The translations under genes were made by a program, and so were the position numbers. A stretch of DNA of 32,549 nucleotides, from contig NZ_LFJJ01000044.1 of NCBI RefSeq assembly GCF_001189365.1, forward strand, positions 1 through 32,549, in the 5' to 3' direction. Under the pieces are notes generated by a model. That model was given only the letters and a program-made list of their open reading frames with translations. It ran no database searches and was not told the DNA's origin. This stretch comes from Candidatus Burkholderia verschuerenii (GTDB lineage Bacteria; Pseudomonadota; Gammaproteobacteria; Burkholderiales; Burkholderiaceae). This document shows positions 18,491 through 26,194 of the stretch, piece by piece (position 1 is the stretch's first letter; every line of letters starts with the position of its first letter).

Positions 18491-18506
18491 TTTTGGTATA
18501 CCAAAA
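18491..18506. promoter_or_regulatory. Perfect 16-bp palindrome, operator-like
   Basis: TTTTGGTATACCAAAA is fully self-complementary. Its core TTGGTATACCAA matches the operator type of FadR-subfamily GntR regulators. No GntR-family gene is in the window, and the HTH gene nearby belongs to another family. The site lies about 170 bp upstream of the phasin promoter's -35 box. The regulator and its target are unknown. Confidence 0.45.
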
Positions 18507-18656
18507 TTGCTCCGTCACTGAAATATTTGTCGAAAACAATATGATCGTAGGTATTACGTAAGCGGTAAAATTAATCAACCGGTTAATTGCTCTCGATCAA
18601 CGAACTTATTTTGATTCGATTACTCTTCGGATTAAGGTCAGAGTAAAAACATGCAA

Positions 18657-18684
18657 TTGACACGCGCGGGACATTCTTTAGAAT
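18657..18684 (+). promoter_or_regulatory. Sigma-70 promoter of the phasin gene
   Basis: Perfect -35 TTGACA at 18657-18662 and -10 TAGAAT at 18679-18684 with a 16-bp spacer. Transcription would start near 18691, giving a leader of about 60 nt to the ATG at 18750. This is the best sigma-70 match seen in the window, which suits an abundant granule protein. Confidence 0.7.
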
Positions 18685-18749
18685 GAACCGCTCGCTGCGC
18701 CGCACAAACCGTTACGTAAATCGATCGTTATTTCCACATGGAGTCGAGT

Positions 18750-19313
18750 ATGAGCAGTCTTGCGCCTGAAACTCTCCTTGCAGCACAAAAAGCGGGGCTG
18801 GATTCCAGCTTCGGAATGGCGGGCCGCATCGTCGAGGGCTTCGAGAAGCTCGTCGCACTGAACACGCGCACGCTGCACACCGCGCTCGCCGAACATCAGG
18901 AACTGGTCGCGCGGTCGTTCTCCGTGCGCGACGCGCAGGAATTCTTCGCGTTGCAGAGTCAACAAGCACAGGCCGGCGCGCAAAAGGTGCAGGCCTACTG
19001 GCGCGATGTCTATGAAATCGCCTCGGGCGTGCGCGGCGTGTATATGGAAGCCGCGCAGGATCAGCTCGAAAAGTCGCAGCGCAACGCGCAGGCGCTGGTC
19101 GCGAGTTTGGCGAGCAACGCGCCAGCCGGCAGCGAAGCCGTCGTGAACGCGTGGAAAACGGCCATCGATGCTGCCACGCAATCGGCCAATTCGGCCTACG
19201 AGGCCGCCAGAAAGTCCGCGCAACAAGTCGTTGAAGCCGCGCAGAGCGATGCAGCCGGCGCTACGCAAACGGCCGTACGCGCCACATCGAAGGCGGCCGG
19301 CGCGAAAAAGTAA
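18750..19313 (+). CDS. phaP: Phasin (PHA granule-associated protein)
   Basis: 187 aa, fully helical and Ala/Gln-rich. Phasins coat polyhydroxyalkanoate granules and control their size. The phasin core is visible (GMAGRIVEGFEKLVALNTRTLHTALAEHQELVARSFSVRDAQEFFALQSQQAQ), then a helical arm and an Ala/Lys-rich tail (TSKAAGAKK). ATG at 18738 and 18750 are both in frame; the second is preferred because GGAG sits six bases ahead of it. Flanked by its own promoter and terminator, so a monocistronic unit. No other PHA genes are adjacent. The frame is intact. Confidence 0.9.
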   Translation: MSSLAPETLLAAQKAGLDSSFGMAGRIVEGFEKLVALNTRTLHTALAEHQELVARSFSVRDAQEFFALQSQQAQAGAQKVQAYWRDVYEIASGVRGVYMEAAQDQLEKSQRNAQALVASLASNAPAGSEAVVNAWKTAIDAATQSANSAYEAARKSAQQVVEAAQSDAAGATQTAVRATSKAAGAKK

Positions 19314-19342
19314 GCGGCCTGCATCGACGCTACTGATACGAC

Positions 19343-19374
19343 AAGGCGGCCTGTTCGACAGTCCGCCTTTTTTG
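19343..19374 (+). terminator. Rho-independent terminator after phasin gene
   Basis: AAGGCGG (19343-19349) pairs with CCGCCTT (19363-19369), with an inner CTGT/ACAG stem and TCG loop, then a run of Ts. It lies 30 bp after the phasin stop. Confidence 0.85.
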
Positions 19375-19389
19375 TTGCGTGCGACGTGC

Positions 19390-19806
19390 TCAGTCCATCA
19401 GTCGTTTCAGCACGAGTTCGTACGAGCGGCCGATCCACACCGCCGAATCGCGATGATCCTTCAGCGCGTCGCCGGTATTCGGATGCATGAATACGTCGAG
19501 CGCGCCGTGATTCAGCGCGAGCCATTCGAGCATCGTCGTCAGGCTTTCGCTGCCGAAACCGAGTTGAAACGACCACGCGGGATGCGGCCCGACCGGCCGT
19601 TCGTGAAAGCGGCCCAGCGTGAGCGTGCCGCTCTGCAAGGCATCGGCAAACTGCGATTCGATAACCTGCCGCAACTGCCACGCGGCATCGCGGGTGGTGG
19701 CATCGAAATAGATATGCGCGTGCCAGTTTGCAATGTTGGCGGAGACGGCTGGGTTCGTCGGCGGCATCGTTTCGTCCGTGCGCGGCAATGTGATGAGTCC
19801 GGCCAT
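19390..19806 (-). CDS. DOPA 4,5-dioxygenase-family protein
   Basis: 138 aa. The signature blocks of the small DOPA 4,5-dioxygenase family are all present: WHAHIYFDATTRDAAWQLR, GRFHERPVGPHPAWSFQLGF and HPNTGDALKDHRDSAVWIG. The His and Asp/Glu residues in them are candidate metal ligands. Bacterial members are mostly uncharacterised; plant and fungal relatives cleave DOPA in betalain synthesis. ATG at 19806 (MAGLITL) and at 19767 (MPPTNP) are both possible starts, and the second matches the usual family N-terminus better. The frame is intact. Confidence 0.85.
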   Translation of the reverse strand: MAGLITLPRTDETMPPTNPAVSANIANWHAHIYFDATTRDAAWQLRQVIESQFADALQSGTLTLGRFHERPVGPHPAWSFQLGFGSESLTTMLEWLALNHGALDVFMHPNTGDALKDHRDSAVWIGRSYELVLKRLMD

Positions 19807-19843
19807 TCTAGCGAAACGCTCGATCGCGCACAGCGCACCAAAC

Positions 19844-20215
19844 TTACCGCGCGTTTCGATCGTCGAGACGGTCGATGCGCCACGTCACCCTCTGTGCGTC
19901 AAGCGTGCGCTGCGTGGTCCGCAGACCGAGCTGCGCGGCGAATTGCGTCAGCACGAAGGCATCGGCGTAGCGCGTGAGGCCGATGATCGACGGCATCGGC
20001 TGCATGGCTTCGTGAATGAGATGCTCGTGCCATAGCCAGCCCGCGTCGCCGTCGAGCAGCGTGATGCGCGTGTTCGCCAGCAACGCTGCATGCTCGCGAA
20101 ACGCCGCGTCCAGCACGACGATCTTCGAAGCCGCTGCGCTTGCGAACGGCAAGCCCGGCAGCATCCACGATACGCCCGCCGCGAGCAGAAACGTGCGCCG
20201 CGACAGATGCGTCAT
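19844..20215 (-). CDS. Small Tat-exported hypothetical protein, coupled to an oxidase gene
   Basis: 123 aa. It begins MTHLSRRTFLLAAGVSWMLPGLPFASAAA, a twin-arginine signal (SRRTFL) with cleavage after ASAA. The mature part has no recognised domain but shows conserved-looking blocks (WLWHEHLIHEAMQPMP, LTRYADAFVLTQFAAQLGLRTT). Its ATG overlaps the TGA of the upstream flavoprotein as ATGA, so it was translationally coupled to that oxidase and probably served it in the periplasm. With the oxidase now cut, its role is doubtful. Confidence 0.75.
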   Translation of the reverse strand: MTHLSRRTFLLAAGVSWMLPGLPFASAAASKIVVLDAAFREHAALLANTRITLLDGDAGWLWHEHLIHEAMQPMPSIIGLTRYADAFVLTQFAAQLGLRTTQRTLDAQRVTWRIDRLDDRNAR

Positions 20216-20453
20216 GTCGGCCAGATGCCCTGCTTGCCCGGCGACAGAATGCCGTTCGGGTCGAGCGCCGCCTTGATCGTGCGCGACAGGCGCATGGCCG
20301 CGTGATCGTTGAAGTCGTATTGCGATGCCGCCAGATCCATCGCCGAAAGATGCGCGCGATATTGGCCGAAGCCGGCCGCGCCCGCATCGCGGATCAGCGC
20401 TTCGATCAAGGCACCCGCCGCGCGCGACTGTTGCGGATCGTCGCGATCGTATC
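20212..20453 (-). pseudogene. FAD-linked oxidase (VAO/p-cresol methylhydroxylase type), 5'-truncated
   Basis: Only the last 80 or so residues remain, starting about YDRDDPQQS and ending SPGKQGIWPT. The blocks [20 protein letters not shown] and LDPNGILSPGKQGIW are typical of the C-terminus of vanillyl-alcohol oxidase family flavoproteins such as PchF. The FAD-binding domain is missing because the sequence switches at about 20450 to a gmd gene on the other strand. It overlaps the Tat protein gene by four bases. Non-functional. Confidence 0.8.
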
Positions 20454-21517
20454 TGGCCGAGCTGTTGCTCAACAAGGGTTATGAAGTGCACGGCATCAAG
20501 CGCCGTAGCTCGCTGTTCAACACCGACCGTATCGACCATCTGTATCGCGATCCGCATGATCCGGATCAGCGTCTGTTCCTGCATCACGGCGACCTGACGG
20601 ACTCCACCAGCCTCGTGCGCATCATCCAGCGCGTGATGCCGGACGAAATCTACAACCTCGCGGCGCAATCGCACGTTGCCGTGTCGTTCGAAGAGCCGGA
20701 GTACACGGCGAACGCCGACGGCCTGGGCACACTGCGCATCCTGGAAGCGATCCGCATTCTGGGCCTGGAAAAGAAGACGCGCTTCTATCAGGCTTCGACG
20801 TCGGAACTGTACGGTCTCGTGCAGGAAATCCCGCAGCGCGAAACCACGCCGTTCTATCCGCGCAGCCCGTACGCCGTCGCCAAGCTGTATGCGTACTGGA
20901 TCACGGTCAACTACCGCGAAGCCTACGGCATGTACGCGTGCAACGGCATTCTGTTCAACCACGAATCGCCGGTGCGCGGCGAGACGTTCGTCACGCGCAA
21001 GATCACCCGCGCCATCGCGCGTATCGCGGTCGGCCTGCAGGACGATCTGTACCTCGGCAACCTGTCCGCGCTGCGTGACTGGGGCCATGCGCGCGACTAC
21101 GTCGAAATGCAATGGATGATGCTCCAGCAAGAGCAAGCCGAAGACTTCGTGATCGCGACCGGCGTGCAGTACAGCGTGCGCGAATTCGTGCAGCAGGCCG
21201 CGGCCGAACTGGGCGTGCATATCCGCTTCGAAGGCGAAGGCGTGAACGAAGTGGGTATCGTCGATCGCGTCGACAGCAAGGACACCAAGCTCAAGCCGGG
21301 CCAGGTGATCGTCAAGGTCGATCCGCGCTATTTCCGCCCGACCGAAGTCGAAACGCTGCTCGGCGATCCGACCAAGGCGCACGAAAAGCTCGGCTGGAAG
21401 CCGGAAACGTCGTTCCAGTCGCTGGTGAAGGAAATGGTCCGCTCGGACTATCAGATCGCCCGTCGCGACGCACTGGTGACGCTCGCCGGTTTCAAGGCTC
21501 TCGAACATCACGAGTAA
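20448..21517 (+). pseudogene. gmd: GDP-mannose 4,6-dehydratase, 5'-truncated at a junction
   Basis: From [22 protein letters not shown] onward the product matches Gmd, which converts GDP-mannose to GDP-4-keto-6-deoxymannose, the precursor of GDP-fucose, GDP-rhamnose and related sugars. The SDR catalytic residues are present (Ser-Thr in STSELYG, then YxxxK in [10 protein letters not shown]). About 15-17 N-terminal residues are missing, including the start codon and the dinucleotide loop GITGQDG. Upstream is antisense oxidase sequence. The frame is open back to an ATG at 20309, so a 402-aa chimera could be translated, but without the NADP loop activity is unlikely. If the junction is an assembly error the gene is intact. 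fcl follows after seven bases. Confidence 0.88.
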
Positions 21518-21524
21518 TCGCCTC

Positions 21525-22481
21525 ATGGACAAGAACGCACGCATATTTGTCGCGGGGCATCGCGGGATGGTGGGTTCGGCGCTGGTGCGCCGGCTCAACG
21601 CCGCGGGCTACCGCAACATCGTGACGCGCACCAAGGCGCATCTCGATCTGACGGACCAGGACGGTGTAAACCTGTTCTTCGAGGAAGAGCAAATCGACGT
21701 AGTGTTCCTCGCGGCGGCGCGCGTGGGGGGCATTCTCGCCAATTCGTCTTTCCCGGCGTCGTTCCTGTACGAGAACCTGGTGATCGAAACCAACGTGATC
21801 CACGCGGCCTGCCGCTGGAACGTGTCGAAACTGGTGTTCTTCGGTTCGTCGTGCATTTACCCGAAGGCCTGCCCGCAGCCGATCAAGGAAGAGTACCTCC
21901 TGACCTCGCCGCTGGAGCCGACCAACGAGGCCTACGCGATCGCCAAGATCGCCGGCCTCAAGATGTGCGAGGCGTACAACAAACAGTACGGCACGCGCTT
22001 CGTCTCGGTGATGCCGACCAACCTGTACGGCCCGAACGACAACTACGACCTGAAGAGCAGCCATGTGCTGCCGGCGTTGATCCGCAAGGCGCACGAAGCC
22101 AAGCTGCGCGGCGATACGTCGCTGCCGGTCTGGGGTTCCGGCACGCCGCGTCGCGAGTTCCTGCACGTGGACGACCTGGCGGACGCTTCGGTGTATCTGA
22201 TGGAGAACGACATCGACGATGGCGTGTTCAACGTCGGCGTGGGCCACGATCTGACGATTCGCGAGCTGGCTGAAACGGTGTGCCGCGTTGTCGGCTTCGA
22301 GGGCGAACTGGTGTTCGATCCGAGCAAGCCGGACGGCACGCCGCGCAAGCTGCTCGACGTGTCGAAGCTCGAAGGCATGGGCTGGCGCGCATCGATCGCA
22401 CTCGAGGACGGCATTCGCGCGACTTATGGCGATTTTCTGGATCGCCACGCGTCGATGCCGCAGATGGCCGAAGCCGTCTGA
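21525..22481 (+). CDS. fcl: GDP-L-fucose synthase
   Basis: 318 aa, cytoplasmic. It epimerises and reduces GDP-4-keto-6-deoxymannose (the Gmd product) to GDP-L-fucose. The NADP-binding motif is VAGHRGMVGSAL, the catalytic triad blocks are GSSCIYPK and EAYAIAKIAGLKMCE, and substrate blocks are MPTNLYGPNDNYD, WGSGTPRREFLHVDDLAD and SKPDGTPRKLLDVSKL. It closely resembles E. coli WcaG. ATG at 21525 is the second gene of the gmd-fcl-glycosyltransferase unit. The frame is intact although the upstream partner is broken, so GDP-fucose supply depends on a second gmd or has stopped. Confidence 0.92.
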   Translation: MDKNARIFVAGHRGMVGSALVRRLNAAGYRNIVTRTKAHLDLTDQDGVNLFFEEEQIDVVFLAAARVGGILANSSFPASFLYENLVIETNVIHAACRWNVSKLVFFGSSCIYPKACPQPIKEEYLLTSPLEPTNEAYAIAKIAGLKMCEAYNKQYGTRFVSVMPTNLYGPNDNYDLKSSHVLPALIRKAHEAKLRGDTSLPVWGSGTPRREFLHVDDLADASVYLMENDIDDGVFNVGVGHDLTIRELAETVCRVVGFEGELVFDPSKPDGTPRKLLDVSKLEGMGWRASIALEDGIRATYGDFLDRHASMPQMAEAV

Positions 22482-22494
22482 AGGACCAACCCGG

Positions 22495-22531
22495 CGCGGG
22501 ACGGGCGCGGCTGAGGCGAGCCCGTCCTGCG
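22495..22531 (+). other. Intercistronic hairpin fcl to glycosyltransferase
   Basis: CGCGGGACGGGC (22495-22506) pairs with GCCCGTCCTGCG (22520-22531), eleven of twelve bases. There is no T tract, so it looks more like an mRNA processing or stability element than a full terminator, though it would lower downstream expression. Confidence 0.5.
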
Positions 22532-22550
22532 CCCTAGGGACACTATAAAA

Positions 22551-23702
22551 ATGAATGCATCAGTGACCATTTTTCATAACGTCGTGTGGTCGCGGCACAA
22601 AGGCGCCGTGCTGTCCGCGCTGCACAACATTTCGGGGTCTGGCTCGATCCGCTATTCGATGGTTCAGATCGCGGATACCGAGCACGATCGCATCGGCTTT
22701 TCCGATGTCGATTATTCGTTCCACAGCTATCCGATGAAGAAGCTGTACAGCGGATGCTATGAAGACGTGCCGACGTGGCGCATGACCATGCGTCTGACGT
22801 GGGAAGTATTGAAGGCGAAGACGGATCTGGTGGTGTTGCCGGGTTATCACCGTCCCGAGTACTGGGCGATGATGGCCGCGTGCATCCTGACGGGCAAGCG
22901 CGGCGCGGTGTTTTGCGACTCGACCGCGCGCGACAATCCCGGCCGCCGCGTGATCACCTCGATCCCGAAGCGCGTGTTTTTCGCGTTGTGCGACGGTTAC
23001 TTCGGTTTCGGCGAACGCAGCCGCGAGTATCTGATGTCGCTGGGCGCGAAGAAGGACAAGATTTTCATTCCGTGTCAGGCGGCCGCGTTGCCGCGCGCGT
23101 TCAACACGGATACCGTGGTGCCGGATCGCATCGAGCATCGCGCGGCGGAAAACAACAAGCCGATTTTTCTGTTCGTCGGCCGACTGTCGGCGGAGAAGGG
23201 AATCAATACCCTCGTCGATGCATTCAAGCAGCTGAAGGAACGCGTGACCGACGCCGAACTGCGTCTGGTGGGCACCGGCCCGCTGTCCGAGCAGTTGAAG
23301 CAGCAGGTCGCGGAATCGGGCCTGTCGGATAGCGTCAAGTTCCTGGGCAGCCTGCAGGACGCGCCGCTGTCGCACGAGTATTTCAGCGCGACGTGCATGG
23401 TGCTGCCGAGCACGCGCGAGCCCTGGGGTCTCGTCACGAACGAGGCGCTGAGCCACGGCTGCCCGGTGATCGTCAGCGACAGTTGTGACTGCGTGCCGGA
23501 GCTGGTGGTCGAAGGCGTGTCCGGTTATGCGTTCCAGGCGGGCGATGTGGCGGGTTTGCATCGCACGATGCTGAAGGCGCTCGAAGCGTTCGCCGATACC
23601 GAAGGCGTGGCGCGTCGCTGCACCGAAGTGATTCAACGTTTCGATCCGCCGTCCGCGGCGGCGAACATCGCGCGTAGCTGTGCGCTGATGTTGATGAACT
23701 GA
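22551..23702 (+). CDS. GT4-family glycosyltransferase
   Basis: 383 aa, two-Rossmann (GT-B) fold. The nucleotide-sugar half is clear: FLFVGRLSAEKGINTLVDAFKQL, LRLVGTGPLSEQL and the EX7E-type segment EPWGLVTNEALSHGCPVIVSD. The N-terminal acceptor half starts VTIFHNVVWSRHKGAVLSAL. Cytoplasmic, transferring one sugar onto the lipid-linked repeat unit; donor and acceptor cannot be read from sequence. ATG at 22551 with AGGGACAC upstream. It follows fcl, so a fucosyl or related transfer is plausible but not shown. Confidence 0.88.
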   Translation: MNASVTIFHNVVWSRHKGAVLSALHNISGSGSIRYSMVQIADTEHDRIGFSDVDYSFHSYPMKKLYSGCYEDVPTWRMTMRLTWEVLKAKTDLVVLPGYHRPEYWAMMAACILTGKRGAVFCDSTARDNPGRRVITSIPKRVFFALCDGYFGFGERSREYLMSLGAKKDKIFIPCQAAALPRAFNTDTVVPDRIEHRAAENNKPIFLFVGRLSAEKGINTLVDAFKQLKERVTDAELRLVGTGPLSEQLKQQVAESGLSDSVKFLGSLQDAPLSHEYFSATCMVLPSTREPWGLVTNEALSHGCPVIVSDSCDCVPELVVEGVSGYAFQAGDVAGLHRTMLKALEAFADTEGVARRCTEVIQRFDPPSAAANIARSCALMLMN

Positions 23703-23722
23703 TGCACTGATGCACTGATGCA
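23699..23722 (+). repeat. Three tandem copies of CTGATGCA
   Basis: The octamer CTGATGCA is repeated exactly three times, starting in the last codon of the glycosyltransferase so that the first copy supplies its TGA stop. Copy-number change would alter the 3' untranslated part only. Confidence 0.7.
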
Positions 23723-23849
23723 CCTGGGGAGGATGCACGAGCGAAGATAGACGCCGTCGGGCGCGCGGTCCTGCGCGCTGGCGGCCGACGCCTGGTTCAG
23801 CGGCAGAGGCGCGTCCGGATCGATGCGCGGTAGTCGGGCGAGGGACCAC

Positions 23850-25217
23850 ATGAAAATATTAATCTACGGGCTGAACTACGCGCCCGAGTTGACCGGAACG
23901 GGCAAGTACACGGCGGAGATGGCGGAAGCGCTGGCCGACGCGGGCCATGACGTCCGCGTCGTCTGCGCGCCGCCGTATTACCCGGAATGGAAGGTCGGGC
24001 ACGGCTACCGGAGCTGGCGTCATCGTATCGAGACGATGCGCGGCGTGCGCGTGTTCCGCGCGCCTTTGTGGGTGCCGAAGCAGCCGAACGGCAAGAAGCG
24101 CATGTTGCATCTGGCGTCGTTCGCGCTGGCATCGCTGCCGGCGCTGGCCGCGCACGCGTTCTGGCGTCCAGAAGTCGTGATGACGATCGCCCCGAGCCTC
24201 GCCAACGCGCCCGGCGCGCTGGCGCTGGCGCGTCTGACGGGCGCGCGGTCGTGGCTGCATATCCAGGATTACGAAGTCGATGCCGCGTTCGATCTCGGTC
24301 TGCTCAAGAGCGATCGCGCGAAGAAGACGGCCTGCAAGCTGGAGAGCCGGCTGCTGAAGCGTTTCGACGTGGTGTCGTCGATTTCCGACAAGATGGTCGA
24401 GCGCGCGATCAAAAAGGGCGTGAGCCGCACCAATGCGTTCCTGCTGCCGAACTGGGTCGATACGTCGGCGATTTTCCCGCTGGAGCGTCCGAGCGAGTTT
24501 CGTCGCGAGTTGGGCATCGGCGAGCATACGAAGGTCGTGCTGTACTCGGGCAACATGGGCGCGAAGCAGGGCCTCGAGATCGTCGCCGAAGCGGCGGCGG
24601 CGGCGTTGAAGACGCGTCAGGATATCGCGTTCGTGTTCTGCGGCAACGGCGCGACCAAGCTCGATTTGCAGAAGCGTTGCGCGGATCTGCCGAACGTGCG
24701 CTTCATGAGCTTGCAGCCGATCGAGCGTCTGAACGAGCTGCTCAATCTCGCGGATATCCACGTTCTGCCGCAGCGCGGCGATGTCGCCGATCTGGTGATG
24801 CCGTCGAAGCTGACGGGCATGTTCGCCAGTGCGCGCGCGGTCATCGCGATGGCGCAGGAGAAGACCGAACTGTTCGAAGCCGTGAACAAGCGTGGCGAGG
24901 TCATCAAGCCCGAATGCGTCGATGCTTTGGTCGATGCGATCGAGAAGCTTGTGGCTAACCCCGCGTTGCGGGCGAATCATGGGGAAGCTGGACGCGCTTA
25001 TGCACAGGAACGGCTGTCGCCGAAGTCGGTGTTTGCTCGGCTTGAGGATCGGTTAATTACGCTTGTTGGGGGACGGCCGCCGCATCTGCCCGGAGTGCGG
25101 GTCAAGGATGTCGTTTCTTCTTCTTCCGATCTGGCTCGGAGTGAGGTTTCTGAGCTTCCGCCGTTGGTCAGGATTGCTGAGCCTACTATCATGCCGCAGA
25201 TCGAAAAGATCGATTGA
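23850..25217 (+). CDS. wcaI: WcaI-like colanic-acid-type glycosyltransferase
   Basis: 455 aa, GT-B fold. The WcaI-type N-terminus ILIYGLNYAPELTGTGKYTAEMAEAL is clear, followed by CAPPYYPEWKV and LHIQDYEVDAAFDLGLLK, and donor-side blocks VLYSGNMGAKQGLEIVAEAA, LPQRGDVADLVMPSKLTGMFASARAVIA. WcaI acts on the lipid-linked repeat unit in colanic acid synthesis; the exact linkage here is unknown. ATG at 23850 with GAGGGACCAC upstream is preferred to an in-frame ATG at 23823. The last 60 or so codons look less constrained than the rest. The inverted repeat starts 54 bp after the stop. Confidence 0.87.
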   Translation: MKILIYGLNYAPELTGTGKYTAEMAEALADAGHDVRVVCAPPYYPEWKVGHGYRSWRHRIETMRGVRVFRAPLWVPKQPNGKKRMLHLASFALASLPALAAHAFWRPEVVMTIAPSLANAPGALALARLTGARSWLHIQDYEVDAAFDLGLLKSDRAKKTACKLESRLLKRFDVVSSISDKMVERAIKKGVSRTNAFLLPNWVDTSAIFPLERPSEFRRELGIGEHTKVVLYSGNMGAKQGLEIVAEAAAAALKTRQDIAFVFCGNGATKLDLQKRCADLPNVRFMSLQPIERLNELLNLADIHVLPQRGDVADLVMPSKLTGMFASARAVIAMAQEKTELFEAVNKRGEVIKPECVDALVDAIEKLVANPALRANHGEAGRAYAQERLSPKSVFARLEDRLITLVGGRPPHLPGVRVKDVVSSSSDLARSEVSELPPLVRIAEPTIMPQIEKID

Positions 25218-25270
25218 TCTTTGCTTTTTTGGGCTTCGTGGTTCTCTTGTCGCGCTTTCATTTTCAGTAG

Positions 25271-25597
25271 CCGCCTCCCCGGCGGAAGGGTTACTTTCTT
25301 TGCGGCGGCAAAGAAAGTAACCAAAGAAAGCCGCTGGCCGATCCTAAGCACCTTCTTGGCCGGCCGCGGCACAGGACTCTAGACTTGGCACAGCAATAGC
25401 GAGTGTCTTCACGGTTTGTCCGGGCGCTGGTTCCCATGCGATCAGCGCTTTCTCGCCCACCTCGGTAACGGTCCCCTTCGGCTTACTCCGGCCTCGCTAC
25501 GCGGCCGGTTTAGGGCCGTTTGGGCCACCGGCAGATGTTCAGCGAAACGATCTCCCACACCTCATCGCGTTTATCGTTATTCGGCCCTACCTTGGTC
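25271..25597 (+). repeat. Long inverted repeat, left arm (Burkholderia-type intergenic repeat)
   Basis: 327 bp matching the right arm in opposite orientation. The outer 244 bp (25271-25514) align without gaps by eye at roughly 85-90% identity; the inner 83 bp are more diverged but still align. It includes a perfect 15-bp stem with a four-base loop (25289-25322, arm GGTTACTTTCTTTGC). I recognise this palindrome-bearing sequence as a recurrent intergenic repeat in Burkholderia-group genomes, from memory. Open frames inside it are probably not genes. Confidence 0.85.
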
Positions 25598-25787
25598 CGC
25601 GCTTCAACACGCAAACACGCGCACGCGCCGTACAGCGCGATGCGAGCAACATCTATCAAGCGAAAAAAATCAGATAATGAAAGTAAAGCCACGCAATGCA
25701 ATGCAAGAGAAAGCAAAGCCTCAAAGCCAAAGCTGGATTTCGGCTGCGGTTGAATGGCGACAGCGGTAGAAGTTTTGTCGAAGCACT

Positions 25788-26114
25788 GACCGGGGTAGGG
25801 CCGAATAACGATGAAACCGAGGAGGCATTCGAGTTTGTTTCGGTGATTGCCTGCCGGTTGCTTATACGAACCTAAACCGGCCGCGCAGCGAGGCCGGAGT
25901 AAGCCGAAGGGGACCGTTACCTTGTCGGGCTAGAAAGCGCGGATCGCATGGGAACCTGCACGCGAACACTCCGTAAAGACACTCGCTACTGCTGTGCCAA
26001 GTCTCTAGTCCTGTGCCGGGGCCGCTCAAGAAGGTGCTTAGGATCGGCCAGCGGCTTTCTTTGGTTACTTTCTTTGCCGCCGCAAAGAAAGTGACCCCCC
26101 CGCCGGGGAGGCGG
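25788..26114 (-). repeat. Long inverted repeat, right arm
   Basis: Mirror copy of the left arm with the same 327-bp length. Its own palindrome is at 26063-26096 with one mismatch (GTGACC for GTAACC). The 190-bp spacer between the arms (25598-25787) has no recognisable gene; short open frames there lack ribosome binding sites. Together with the flanks, this accounts for the whole gene-free stretch 25218-26194. Confidence 0.85.
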
Positions 26115-26194
26115 TTACTGAACATCCAATCCCACAAAAAAACAATCAATAAGGCGACTTATAAATATCCCGAACCTGTCCACGAGCCGGCGGC

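Larger units (their letters stand above)
18208..18749. other. 542-bp intergenic region between HTH and phasin genes
   Basis: AT-richer than its surroundings, consistent with a regulatory region. It holds the phasin promoter, a perfect 16-bp palindrome and an inverted repeat GCACTGC/GCAGTGC (18339-18360). A 74-codon open frame at 18297-18521 has no ribosome binding site and no recognisable product and is probably chance. Confidence 0.5.

Noticed and set aside
20309-20447. N-terminal extension of a 402-aa Gmd starting at 20309
   Set aside because: These codons are antisense to the oxidase gene and have no dinucleotide-binding motif; not a natural Gmd start.
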